25,687 nt of DNA from Dunaliella salina (GCA_002284615.2 MU069501.1:113369-139055); one strand, 5' to 3'. Shown: positions 15,051 through 24,900, counted from the stretch's first letter. Notes: generated by a model from the sequence alone, not told the origin. Numbers and translations are program-made.

Positions 15051-15857
15051 CTCTCCTTTCCGGGTGTATGTGATACAGGCAGCTGTTGCACACTTGCCTC
15101 CAGGATAGAAGCCACGCTGACGTGTTTTTTTACTTCAACTTGTATGATGTTACTGAATTTGTTCTCTTTTTGCGCGCCAAGCGTTGGATCGGAATTTTAC
15201 AATTTCAGCTGAGAATGTCCATTGACTTTGTTATGTATTCTTTAATACCTACGAAGCCTGATTGGTTCGGGCTGATTCTGATAAATCTGTGTTTCATTCG
15301 CAGGGCTGCCAGAAAAATGAGAAGCCCTGGTGGAGGTCCAGGCCAGGGCTAAATTTGTGAATCTTGTGGTTGTAAGTGTTGCAACAACAGGGGACTCAGA
15401 CGTCCACCAGAAAACAGGTCTGTGCCTCTTCTATAAGTGGGATCCAGGAACTGTTCCTTGCGCCTCCTCCGTTCTCTGTTGTAGGTAAGGATGAATTCTT
15501 ACCCACAGCAACAGTCTTGCCAACAGAGAATGATACTCAACTTCTTCAGGGGCCTGCTACTAAATGAGGGATTTCCGCCAAACAACAACCACAACAATGA
15601 ACCAAATTGTAGGTGGCCCAAAATTGTGAATTTTTCCCACTTCCTCAGATTTTTCCATATCTAGAGGAGGCTGAGGGGCCAAAAGTTCTTATACTGCCTG
15701 AAGGCTGACCCACAATGTGATTTGTGCAGNTNGGGGGGGGGGGGGGGGGTACAAGATGAAAGACATGCTACTTTTTTGTGCTCTTGCAACTTCATGTGCT
15801 GCCCCAAAAGAAAGTTCGGACATCTGGATTTCTTGCACACTGAGTTCCTTCCAGTGA
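15051..15857. other. Region upstream of ATG8 with poly-G tract
   Basis: It should contain the ATG8 promoter on the minus strand, but no clear TATA box is visible. The plus ORF at 15086-15352 is AT-rich and unrecognised. A G17 run with two Ns nearby (15730-15749) marks a sequencing problem. Frames near 15360-15560 may be a decayed 5' part of the transposon that follows, without firm evidence. Confidence 0.45.
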
Positions 15858-16337
15858 ACCAGGCTCTTTCTTTTTTTTTCTGTCGCTCGTACTGAGGATG
15901 TCTATCGTTTCCTTCAAAATCAAGACAATGGCACTCGTCGTTTCATTTCTAAAACTCGCACAGATGATTGGAGAATATACGCTGAGAATAAGAAGGAACA
16001 ATCAAGCTCCCCCGTCCATCTCCAAGTGCAATATCACACCCATTACGCACCTCTGATCATTGAACAATGGGCCCTGCCACTTTTTAAAGAAGCTAATCTT
16101 GTGCCTGAAAATGTCTCACCTGCTGCTCGCACTGACGTTGAGTATGCCTGCTGCCAAGTATGCAATTTCAACCAAAATTATGAAACTGGAACCTTGGAGC
16201 ATCCACTTCCTGATATGTATATTTGTGATGTGTGCCACCGGACGAAGAATTGGAACTGCATGAAGGAACTTGGATGCTACTCAGATGAACAAAGACAATA
16301 AATTGAAACAGCTGACAAATGGGCATGTCCCGCCTGC
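15858..16337 (+). pseudogene. Transposon protein fragment with PHD-like zinc finger
   Basis: The frame is open from 15858 to a TAA at 16299-16301 and continues in frame to 16337. The zinc ligands are CQVC, CDVC, then N-x2-C, a further C and finally W-A-CPAC (16149-16337). This matches the PHD pattern except that the usual histidine position holds Asn, and the last Cys pair lies beyond the stop. PHD fingers usually read histone H3 tails, which for an element could mean chromatin targeting. The N-terminal part (RTDDWRIYAENKKE, THYAPLIIEQWALP) looks like real protein. An AAAAG tract belonging to a minus-oriented insertion cuts the frame just after CPAC. It is the first piece of a plus-strand element continued at about 17005, 18706 and 19380. 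No intact start codon was assigned. Confidence 0.75.
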
Positions 16338-16726
16338 GCAAGAAAAGAAAAGAAAAGAAAAGCTACGTAGGCAGAGGAACCCTCCCTACATCAATTAAGG
16401 AAAAGGGGCCACATAGGTGCGCAGACCGTATGACCCCCCCACCACAAAGTTCAGACTGAGAGAAGCACGACAACGCAGAGGAAGAGGACAGGTTCAGCAA
16501 CAGAGAGCAAGAAGGTGCCTGAAAGCCGGCGTTCCAGACCCTCGACAGCAAGCAGAGTCCACACTGTCCAAATGAGCCTTCCAACCAAGGAAAGCCATGC
16601 CTAACAATTGCGCATGGCGACTTCTGGCTGCTGGGCTGAACTTAAGCCTGCACATTTCATGCAGCTGCTGGCCACAAACAGAAGCCTGTAGGACGGCCCT
16701 CAGAAACCTCAGCAAGCCATAAAGAT
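16338..16726 (-). mobile_element. Minus-oriented element fragment, type 2 3' end
   Basis: It starts (plus coordinates) with four AAAAG units, then GCTACGTAGGCAGAGG, CCCTCCCTACATCAATTAAG and a GGGGCCACATAG block, matching 1319-1440 and inverse 21110-21176. The rest carries two overlapping minus ORFs (16363-16584 and 16494-16715) with no known domain. It ends where a second AAAAG tract starts at 16727. I read it as a 5'-truncated insertion that split the PHD frame. Confidence 0.6.
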
Positions 16727-17004
16727 GAAAAGAAAAGAAAAGAAAAGAAAAAGTCTACGCATGCCAAAGGCCGCGTGCATTAAGGGAAGAACCCCTAAAA
16801 AAAGTTAGAGGCCTCACCAGGGGGCCCTCTACCTAAACTAGACAAAACTAGCCTAGGAGAGAGCGAGGGGCAAAACTAATGGGGATCCGGAGGATTGCTT
16901 GCCATGCCCCTGAGCGCGCGGACTCTCCTTCTTCCATCCTCAGCCGCCACCGCGCGCCCAGCAAACCCCCTCCCAAATGCCCCTCTGCAGGCTTACCGTC
17001 GATT
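16727..17004 (-). mobile_element. Minus-oriented element, C-terminus and 3' UTR, type 1
   Basis: The minus strand encodes a short C-terminal stretch ending ...RRRVRALRG...SNPPDPH with stop at 16878-16876, followed by about 150 bp of 3' UTR and a (CTTTT)n tail at 16750-16727. The PPDPH-stop ending recurs on plus (stop at 20935-20937) and on minus (stop at 17905-17903), so all three belong to one protein family. The upper boundary near 17000 is approximate; it is where plus-strand element coding resumes. Confidence 0.7.
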
Positions 17005-17763
17005 AATGATGCCCAAAAAATTCAAAGAGAACGGCAGACTAAACAAGGACTTGGCTGCCCTCCTAGGAATCAGAGGATTTACAGGAGACATGGTCTAAAT
17101 TTCAAGAGTGTTTGCTCGAGTTCGAAGCACAACAGATTGAGCCTAACCTCTCCATACACACAGCAAATTCTGCCTCTCGGACCTTGAAAGCCAGGGATTT
17201 GGAAAACCTAATGCAATCAATGTATGGTAGCAGAAATTGGACACAGAATTGCGCAACAAGATCACATTTGGTACAAAACCCACAAATCCTCAAGCAGACA
17301 TAAAACCTACAGGCTCATGCAAAAATTGGCTGCGTGAGGTTGACCTTGTGTAGTACACGGATCAGCAACCCCCTCATCCAGCACCATCTGACGCAGGATC
17401 CCACAGCCATTCCACTCCTACTCCATCCTCCCTCATTCTCCCAGAAATCTACATGGCACACATGGCTTGCGTACATAATACGCAAGGCAAATGTGTTGGT
17501 ATAACATTCCCTAACCGCTACCAAATCCTCTACAGGGCTTTTTATGGGGCCAAGTTTGCTGGCATGCACGCGGAAATAACACCAGCTCCAGGCAGCTTTG
17601 CTACTGAGCTGCAAGGACTTCTCTCCCGCAAATCTATGCTTGAGAGGAAGTACTCTAGCAAGAAGACCAAAGACTCCTTTTCACGAGCCCTCCCAACTCA
17701 CATATATACTGCAGTCCCTTCAAAAGTGGAAGCTGAAGTGGAAGCTAAAAAGTTAAAAAGGTA
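17005..17763 (+). pseudogene. Middle part of the plus-strand transposon protein
   Basis: Coding resumes in pieces: ESEDLQETWSKFQECLLEFE from 17067 (after a TAG at 17064-17066 where Trp is likely), then NPQADIKPTGSCKNWLREVD in a second frame near 17280-17340. After that comes 17453-17763, with HNTQGKCVGITFPNRYQILY and SFATELQGLLSRKSMLERKY. At least two frameshifts and several stops are needed to join them. The order matches algal element proteins I know that carry a PHD finger before and RNase H after this region. I cannot name the domain. The right edge merges with the A-rich tail of the next minus insertion. Confidence 0.65.
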
Positions 17764-18705
17764 GAAGTCTACGCTGGATAAGACCCAGCATGACCCAGCA
17801 TGACCCAGCATGACCCAGCATGACCCAGCATGACCCAGAGTCAGTCAGCGCTGCCTCTGACCGCGGGCCTCACCAGTATCTAATCTAGAAATTGGGAGAT
17901 AATCAATGGGGGTCCGGTGGGTCGTCGGCCATCCGTCCAGGCGTGCGCCTCACCCTCCTGTAACCTGCCTGTCCAGTAGCCGCAAAACCCGGTTCTGTGT
18001 TGTTTGAATTGCTGAAATGTATGGCGTATTTGGTGTTGTCAAATTTTGTTGAGGTCTTAACAGCATGGAGGCGTAGCTTGGTTGCAGTCTTCTGGGCTAT
18101 TTCTTTGGTTAAGCCTAAGTTACAGAGAGGTTCAGCAGTGTAGGGGTTTTCCGGCACCTCCAATAAGGATAGTGTGTAAACTGACTCTGTTATTGCGGTG
18201 CGGACCTCAAAGTGTTTTTGTGCGCAAGTTCTCAATAGTCCTTTTATGTTGACTTTGTGCAGTCAGGGGTGTTTGTTCAGGGTTCTACCTTCCAGGGGTA
18301 ATACAATAATGCCGTCAGGGCGACTGAGGTGTGTATGGGGTAGTTGTCGAGATGGGAAAACCCAATGTGGAATGTTTCTCTGGACATTTCTCCTGGAATT
18401 TCCACGCCTAGGGAGCTGAGGCTGTCTGTTTTGCATGCAACCATTGAAACAATGAAGGGTCCAAAGTTTCCTTTGCTGTGTGCTTCACCACAGATGCTGA
18501 AAGCTTGATGATGACGATTTATGTTCATTCTATCGATTTGTGGGTTAGTGCACCTAAGTAGAGTATGGGAGATGTTATCAAGTCCTGACACCACAAAGAG
18601 GACAGAGAGCAAGCCCAGGGTGGTCATTGGATCGTGCGGCATGTTTGCTGTTGTAGATTGTAAGTATCTGTTTGATATTTCATTACATTTGTCTCTTCTT
18701 TAAGA
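17745..18705 (-). mobile_element. 5'-truncated minus-strand copy: zinc finger, PD-(D/E)XK nuclease, 3' UTR
   Basis: Read on minus from 18705, EETNVMKYQTDTYN aligns with ERTILQYRTGTLYS of the plus copy at about 20029. A degraded CCHC segment follows (LDNISHTLLRC against LDSALHMLSGC), then RPDGIIVLPL against RPDAFLITPV. VNIK stands where the plus copy has IEIK, and LLEVPENPYTAEPL with NLGLTKEIAQ follow. The frame ends PPDPH-stop at 17903. The nuclease core is shortened after the IK and the reading frame is shifted at least twice, so the copy is dead. The 3' UTR contains the 10-bp repeat at 17782-17841 and ends in an A-rich tract (plus strand) near 17745. It sits inside the plus-strand element. 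Confidence 0.75.
17782..17841. repeat. 10-bp tandem repeat GACCCAGCAT
   Basis: Six head-to-tail copies, the last one altered, lie in the 3' UTR of the minus-strand element copy, between its TCTACGC block and its GGGCCTCACCAG block. Other copies of this 3' UTR lack the expansion. Confidence 0.95.
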
Positions 18706-19311
18706 GTGATGCTGAAGAGTTTCAGCAGCCACCCTGTTCTCAGTCCCATGCATGCCGACATGCCAGGTTTTAGTAAACTGGAACACCTCCCATTTGACAA
18801 ACAACACGCTTCTAAACACCCAAGAACTTCACGCATGAGTATCCAAGATTCAGACTCGCTACCCAGCCAATCCAGTAGCACCCTCAGTCTCGAAGTTGCT
18901 GACTGGAGGACATCGGCACACACAGCTGCCTTGTCCAGAATGGCAAGCAAGAAATTGGGGCAGGCGTCTACTGCCCACTCACTGACAACAAGAACTTTGT
19001 GGAATCAAATGGTGCTGGGATTACCAAAATCACAACTCGATCTTAATTGACAGCAATTGCTGCTGCTATCATCAACAAATACACAAACATTGTATCAGAC
19101 AGCCTCATCTCTTTAAATCGAATGCGTAAACAACTTCTTTACCCTGAGAAACACCTGAGGCATATCCAAGGACACATCCTTCAAATGATTTCAACTCTCA
19201 GTAGCAACTCCCATACCAAAATTCAACTTTACAAAGTGAAGTCTCATGCATCTGGCATCGCCGGTAATGAATGTGCAGATGCCATTGCAAAATATCAGAA
19301 CGTCTGGTGAG
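18706..19311 (+). pseudogene. RNase H domain of the plus-strand transposon, inactivated
   Basis: The RNase H fold is clear from ...THSCLVQNGKQEIGAGVYCP (about 18918), the LTAIAAAIINKY helix, VSDSLISL (third acidic residue) and KVKSHASGIAGNECADAIAK (His and last Asp, about 19236-19295). The first catalytic Asp of the expected YTDG motif is lost: the sequence shows a small deletion before GTHSC. The catalytic Glu of the expected (S/A)ELTAI is a TAA stop (in the frame ...TTRS-stop-LTAI). Upstream, 18706-18905 stays open for a while but is unrecognised. RNase H would degrade RNA in RNA/DNA hybrids during element copying. Downstream the frame ends within an inserted 3'-UTR-like fragment. Confidence 0.8.
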
Positions 19312-19380
19312 GCCTCTGCTAGCTTGCCAGCTTGTGAGCCAAGGGACATTCCCTTAATGCACGCGGCCTCTGCCTGGCAG
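19306..19380 (+). mobile_element. 3' UTR-like fragment embedded in the transposon ORF
   Basis: TGGTGAGGCCTCT (19307) and TTCCCTTAATGCACGCGGCC (19350) match, in the same order, the sense 3' UTR of the minus element at 16727-16878. Here they interrupt the ORF between the RNase H (ends AIAKYQ) and the next coding piece (DTGIPGAGPGGNP). It could be a tiny 5'-truncated insertion or the product of recombination between copies. Confidence 0.6.
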
Positions 19381-20937
19381 ATACCGGGATTCCCGGTGCA
19401 GGTCCTGGCGGAAATCCATATGCACATATTTTTTGGTTAGCCATGGAAGAAAAGAGTGCATGCCGCAGGTACAGCTGCAGGTCCCCCACCTGCCCAAAAG
19501 ACGTGCTCCCTCTGCTGGAGCGCTGGCACCTCACAACCGGCTGCATCTGCTTCCCGCCACCCACAAACACACGCCGAACCTCTCCAGGCGATACCATGGC
19601 TCCCCGCACCTGGGAGTATGCATACTGCAAGAGCAAACTCCACCAGATCTCCTCCCACTTATTGCCCCAACAGAGCGTCCACACCTCATGGATCCTGCAA
19701 GGGAGGTCCTGGGCAAGGTGGTTGGCTTGGGGAGACGGGTCTGGCGCCGGCAAGGAGGCTGAGGCAAGAGTGACAGCGGAGCAGGCGCATTGGTGCCAGC
19801 CTGCTTGCCTAGCTATCCAAGTTCAATTGGATGCTCTCAAATTCCCATGCTCTCAAACTTTGAAAGATGCTCTTAAGATGCTCTCAGATTCCACATGCAT
19901 ACTTTACACAAGCTTGAATATGCCAATGCCAAAACAGGTGACTACTCTTACTATCAGAACTTGTTACCGCATGTAGATACAAAAATCAGCAATGCCTTAT
20001 AATATGCCCTACATTTCTATGTCTAAGGAGCGTACCATCCTGCAGTATCGCACAGGCACCCTGTACAGTCAGAAATATGCAATCCATTTTAAAAGGTCTA
20101 CTGACACAACGTGCCCTCTCCCGGGCTGCCATCAATTGGACAGTGCACTCCACATGCTCTCAGGCTGCCAACACCATATCATCTCCAACATGAAAACTGA
20201 ACGCCATAACATTGCAAGCAGAATGATTACTAAGGCCCTCAGCAAATGCCCTGTAGAGGCAGGCCTAGTATACACAGACATAGGGAGCGATTTTAAGCTT
20301 GCTCAACACGACCTCCAACTCCCTACACATGCCTCAAACGGAACTTTACCTGCCTACTTCTTCCTTTGCAACCTTCCAGAGGGGAAAAAACTCAACTCCA
20401 GTCGACCAGATGCTTTTCTGATCACCCCTGTTAATGCCAAACATACTTCAAACGGTGTTTCTCCTACCCATTCTTATCACACTTTGCGCAGCTCTTTGCA
20501 GAGGACCACCACAACTAGCCGCATGAGGCAAACCCATCATGATGAACTTTATGCGAATGAACGCCATGTGCACCTAATAGAAATCAAGTTCTGTGAAGAC
20601 ACAAGGCCAGAGCATCAGTTGAATGCGGCAAAGCAGCAGCATGCAGACCTCTGTAAACTTGTTAACGCTAAAGCTATTACAATTCACCCTAATCTCCTGG
20701 GTGTAGATGGAACTATTTACACTAAGCATACCCTGAAGCATGAATTGCGCAATCCAAACAACTAGGACTGGATCACCAACGTGCCACTAAGCCTGCTCAA
20801 CATTTCCACGCTCATTCTGTTCAATATGCCCACAACTTGAAGCTTGTTTCCACACATCATGCTATCAAAAACAAGAGTACTTCCCACAGCCAGGTCTAGA
20901 GCCAAGTGCTTCTAGTAAACCTCCAGATCCCCATTAG
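19381..20937 (+). pseudogene. C-terminal part of plus-strand transposon: CCHC zinc finger and PD-(D/E)XK nuclease
   Basis: Coding resumes with DTGIPGAGPGGNPYAHIFWL, continues through a less clear GC-rich part, then LEYANAKTGDYSYYQNLLP (about 19912), and by a frameshift near 19992 enters an intact 257-codon frame (19992-20765). That frame holds a C-x4-C-x7-H-x4-C finger (residues 41-59), RPD (138-140) and E197-I-K199 followed by CEDTRPEHQL, the spacing of a PD-(D/E)XK nuclease like the restriction-like endonuclease of R2-type LINEs. A further frameshift at about 20755 leads into QLGLDHQRATKPAQ and finally SKPPDPH-stop at 20935-20937. The nuclease would nick target DNA. ATG at 19992 is only the first Met in an already interrupted frame, not a true start. 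Confidence 0.8.
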
Positions 20938-20982
20938 CCTGTCTTGACTCATACCTTGTGGTGGAAGGGGACTCACAGCTCA

Positions 20983-21080
20983 AAGAAAAGAAGACTACGC
21001 AGTTTAAGTCTGACCGCGTGCATGAAGGAAAGGTTCAACGTTATTAAGTTACCTGCCTGTACGACAGGGCCCCACCACAA
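20983..21080 (-). mobile_element. Retroelement 3' end fragment, type 1, diverged
   Basis: Plus-strand order is AAAGAAAAG, ACTACGCAG, GACCGCGTGCATGAAGGAAA and GGGCCCCACCACAAACCTAG. This parallels TCTACGC, GGCCGCGTGCATTAAGGGAA and GGCCTCACCAG of 16740-16820. It abuts the end of the plus-strand element tail to tail. Confidence 0.55.
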
Positions 21081-21109
21081 ACCTAGAGGAAGAGTTGGCT
21101 CTTTATGAG

Positions 21110-21176
21110 TCAATGTGTCTCCTTTCCTTGAAGGGAGAATTTCCCTGCCTACATAGCTTTTCTTCTTCTTTTTCCA
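21110..21176 (+). mobile_element. Retroelement 3' end fragment, type 2, plus orientation
   Basis: TCCTTTCCTTGAAGGGAGAA, CCCTGCCTACATAGC and CTTTTCTTCTTCTTTTT follow each other. This is the reverse complement of the arrangement at 16341-16400. The tail is a T-rich CTTTT/CTT tract. Confidence 0.6.
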
Positions 21177-21614
21177 AACTCGTAGATTTTTTTTCATAGT
21201 ACTGAGCACTACCTGGCTGAAGGTCACTTCCCTAATGTGATGTAATGTAATGTGATGTAATGTCTGAAGGCTGAATTGCACAGTAAACACCTGTGTAAGT
21301 GGCCAGAGGTCGTGAAGTGTGCAGATCCACACGCATGTCCTTTCCCAGTTATGAGGTGCACGCAACCGAATAATAAGCGTAAATTTCTCTTTCTTTTTTT
21401 GAAGAGACCATGATGATTTGCACATCAAAGTGTAAGTGTTTGCAACAAGCCTCCCTTCCGCAATGCTGCAGACTCAAGCACATCTCCTTTCTGAGTCACT
21501 GTTTGGAAGCACAGAGAAAGATGAATGATTCCATCGAGTGAAAACGCCAGACAATTGCTTGAGTCCCATCAGGCTTATATGTTGTCTCAGAATGAGCCAA
21601 ATCTGTGTCTGCAT
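21177..21614. other. Spacer, no gene seen
   Basis: The only structure noticed is a short TGATGTAATG repeat at about 21236-21262. The minus ORF 20973-21428 runs through transposon tails and is not a gene. Confidence 0.5.
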
Positions 21615-21745
21615 GCTTGAGACGCTGTTCCCGACTTTTGAGCGCTGCTTTCATTTTTGCTTGAACTGGTTTGGCTACATGCCTCTATGTCTCCGCTCAG
21701 CTGCCCTTGTAGGCGGATAAAGCGATGTAACCTTACCTTACTTTT
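21615..21745 (+). repeat. Dispersed repeat family B, best copy
   Basis: GCTCAGCTGCCCTTGTAGGC followed by GGATAAAGCGATGTAACCTT and ACCTTAC matches the minus copy at 6490-6556 and the plus copy at 8641-8775. It lies just beyond the 3' end of NHP2, on the opposite strand. Confidence 0.65.
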
Positions 21746-21951
21746 AAATACAATGCTGTGTGAGTTTGTATCACCAGCGTCCGATCATCCAAAATACTGA
21801 GTAGGCAACCACATACCTAGGTAATAAAACAGGAAGTTGTTTAATGCTCACTTGGTTCCACCAAGTCTAAGGATGGGCTGCAACTGAACCAAGTAACAAA
21901 CCAGTAAAATACAATGTGTGCCACCACCAGCAAATTCATTCTGTCCAACAC

Positions 21952-24900
21952 TTAAAATACAGGCATGGCGGCTTTGACTTTCTTTTCCACCTCTGCATAG
22001 CTCTCTGCAAACTCCTTGGCATCCGGATCGTCTGCTGAGCCACCCTTTGGAGGGTGTGGCAGCAGCAGCATGCAGCTGGTTGGTCGCTTGCTGAGTGCAG
22101 CTGCTCCTAACTCCTGTAACAGCAGCAAACGAACACAAGCAAAGTGTACAATTGAAAAGTGCAAATGTTGCCAGGGGCAAAGACATTCTGGAAAAACAAG
22201 TGGGGTGTGATCCTCCGGATCACAAAAAAAGGGGCGGAGCCCCCCTCCCCCCCTCCCTCTCTTCAAATCGTGGGATTCCATGGTTTTCCAATGTTAAGTT
22301 TGGAAGTTGGAAGTCCTTCATGTAAGAGAAAATAGGATTACATCAAATAAGTTGCAGCCCTTCTTGTTCGGAGAGCCAAGAAATAGGAAGCTAAGCATGT
22401 GGAAGCCAATGCATGCATGCACCTGACCATGGGCTTGCAAGGCAGGAGGATGTAGGCTAAGATGCATGTCCATGCGTGGTCATGCACCTGCCTTTGTGTG
22501 CGCCCCCCGCAACACACATTGCGCTCCCCCCCAAGAGTGATGGCTTTCACGAGCCTACACCCTTGCTTTCCTGCCAAACTCACCCATGGTGGATTCTGCA
22601 TACATTGGACATGCCACAGCCTGCTTGTGTCCAGAATATAAAAGGTAATCAGGATCAAGGCTCTCCGAAAACTGGCTGGCTTGCCGGTTCCGGGTGTGGC
22701 ATGCCGATGGACCTGCTCCCACCCGATGAATGAGCCATTCATCAAGACTGGCTGCATGGTATCCGTCGTGATGCACTGCTGGAGAGCTCCAGAATCATCA
22801 TCGACTTGCCTTTGCGCTGCGGTCCTCTCTCGTGCCCGCTCCCGCCTGGCATCACGGGTGCTGTCTAAGTGCTCCTGCCTTTCACGCGCTGCTGCCAAAG
22901 CCTGAAGTCTACCACTATCAGTAATTCTCCTCCCGCTCTCGACCACCACAAAGCCAACGAAATTACTAGCAATTGCCACCAACGCATGATTGAATCCAAA
23001 ATGAAATTTCATATAATCATCATTTGTTACTTTTGGGGTGGCGGTGTGGAAGAGCTGCGAGAATCTCAGCAGACCACCTCAGGCCAGCAGGGGGGTTGCT
23101 GACCTGCAGGGTTGCTTTAGAATTAGCGCGAAATAAGCTTTTAGGTGGTACCCTCCTTATGAGCTGAGGTGGCCTGGGTGGCTCAAAGCTTTATTCTTTC
23201 AGTGTTGACCAGTCAAACGTGTAAAGAACATAAGGGGACCAACCCCCCTGAAGGGGGGCTCCGCCCCCAAAAAAAAATTAGGGATGCAAGGAACTCCTCA
23301 GCGAGACCCTCTTCAAGGATAAAAAATGCATAATGCTCACTGCCACAAAAAATTGCAAGCCTGAGCTAGACCTCAAGCTTCAAATTCCTCCTCATTCCTT
23401 TCATCCTGCCATGCCCGTGCATGCACTCCAGCAAAAAGCACCCACCTCCTTCGATGGAACGTAGATGTAGGGTATCTGGTGATCTTCGCAGACAATTGGA
23501 ATGTGTGTCAAGACGTCTATGGGAGAGATGTCACCGGCCAAAATGCAGATCCTGCAAGCATCATATTCCAACCCCTGACTCCAGTTCACTAAAAGAAGCA
23601 GGGCGTCAGAACTCAAACCCCATGGAATACCAGCAAGTGCAGGTATTTGCGTAGCTTTCCTCAAATTTCCCTGGTACCCCACAAAACATCTTCTTGTACT
23701 TAGGGTCTGCTTGTTGGTGCGCTTATTTTGGTGAGCATCATGACACCCTTTTGGCACAAGGTGGAGCAGCTGAAAGGATGCACATAGCTGATGACTTCCC
23801 ATGTCAAGCGTCAAAAATTTGCAAAACGTAGCCAACAGCTGATAATAACTTGGTTGATTTAACTAACAATTTCAGCCTTGAGTCAGGAGGGTGTAGGAAT
23901 CATAACTTTTGGACGTCATCACCAAAACCACATAAGAACTATATATTCGGATTCCTGGGATCGAGAGGATTCGAATGGTATATGTATGAGTCCAATCGGA
24001 GAGGGTCGTTGGTGGGTGGTCCCTCAGGGGGGTTTCGACTTTTTGGAACCCCCCCTCCAGAATTTTTCTGGGGCACTTTCTCGAAATTTCAAATATATTT
24101 TCGGAATCCTGAGCTCGAGAACTGTCAATTGGCACCCTCTTTGAGGAAATTGGTTAAGGAGGGTGGCAGCTGTAGCTGCATGAAAGTTTAACCAAATGGG
24201 CTACAGCTAGCAGTTTTCACAAGGATGGATGATTTGCAGTGCCCCTACTGCTTCAAGCAGTGTGACAATAGGGGCAACAGGGACAAACATGTTGAGGCAT
24301 GCAAGAGGCATAAGAATTCAGGCAAGAGGGCCAAGCTTGGCCAGCATACAATGCACAGCTTCTTCCAGCAGAGAGCGCCCTCAGCAGCCCCCATGCAAGC
24401 AAGCACCAGCGCACGGCCATCAGCAGCACCAGCACCAGCTGCATGCCCCATGCAAGCAAGCAGCTCATTGTCTGCTCGACCATTGTATTTCCTTTTGATG
24501 CAGATGGCCGCAGAATTTGAATTGAAGCAAATGGGTACCTTGCTTGTCTTGGGGGGCACTGTGTAGGGGGCATGGGGCATGCATGAGCATCGGCATCTCA
24601 GTTTCTGCCCCATAACTCTGTACCAATCCAGTTTTTGGAAATCTTGAGCATGCAGATGGATGGGGAATTTGAAAATGAGCAGATTGGTACCCCTTTTGTG
24701 GGGTGGGGGACAAGCTTTGGGGGGGAGGGGGAGTGGGTGGTCATTCTGGGCCTCCAGCCCAACTTTTTGTGATGACGTCCACTATTTTTTTTTTACCCTC
24801 CTGCTTGAGTCAAAGGGTGCTGCACATCAGACCAGGGTTAAAGGGTCTGGTTTTAATGACAGGTAGAGGAGGAAAAGCGGCAGCAAGCAGGATAGACAGA

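Noticed and set aside
18624..18950. 108-codon minus ORF
   Set aside because: Mostly the antisense of the plus-strand transposon segment; only its last part (below 18705) belongs to the real minus-strand copy.
16299..19035. A non-standard genetic code in which TAA is sense
   Set aside because: TAA interrupts both the PHD and the RNase H frames, but frameshifts, TAG and TGA stops also occur in the same element. In the RNase H case a Glu, not Gln, is expected. The ATG8 and NHP2 exons contain no in-frame TAA or TAG. Simple decay explains the data.
22222..23277. GC hairpins with A/T tracts as bacterial-type terminators
   Set aside because: The context is a spliced eukaryotic gene intron; rho-independent termination does not apply to nuclear DNA.
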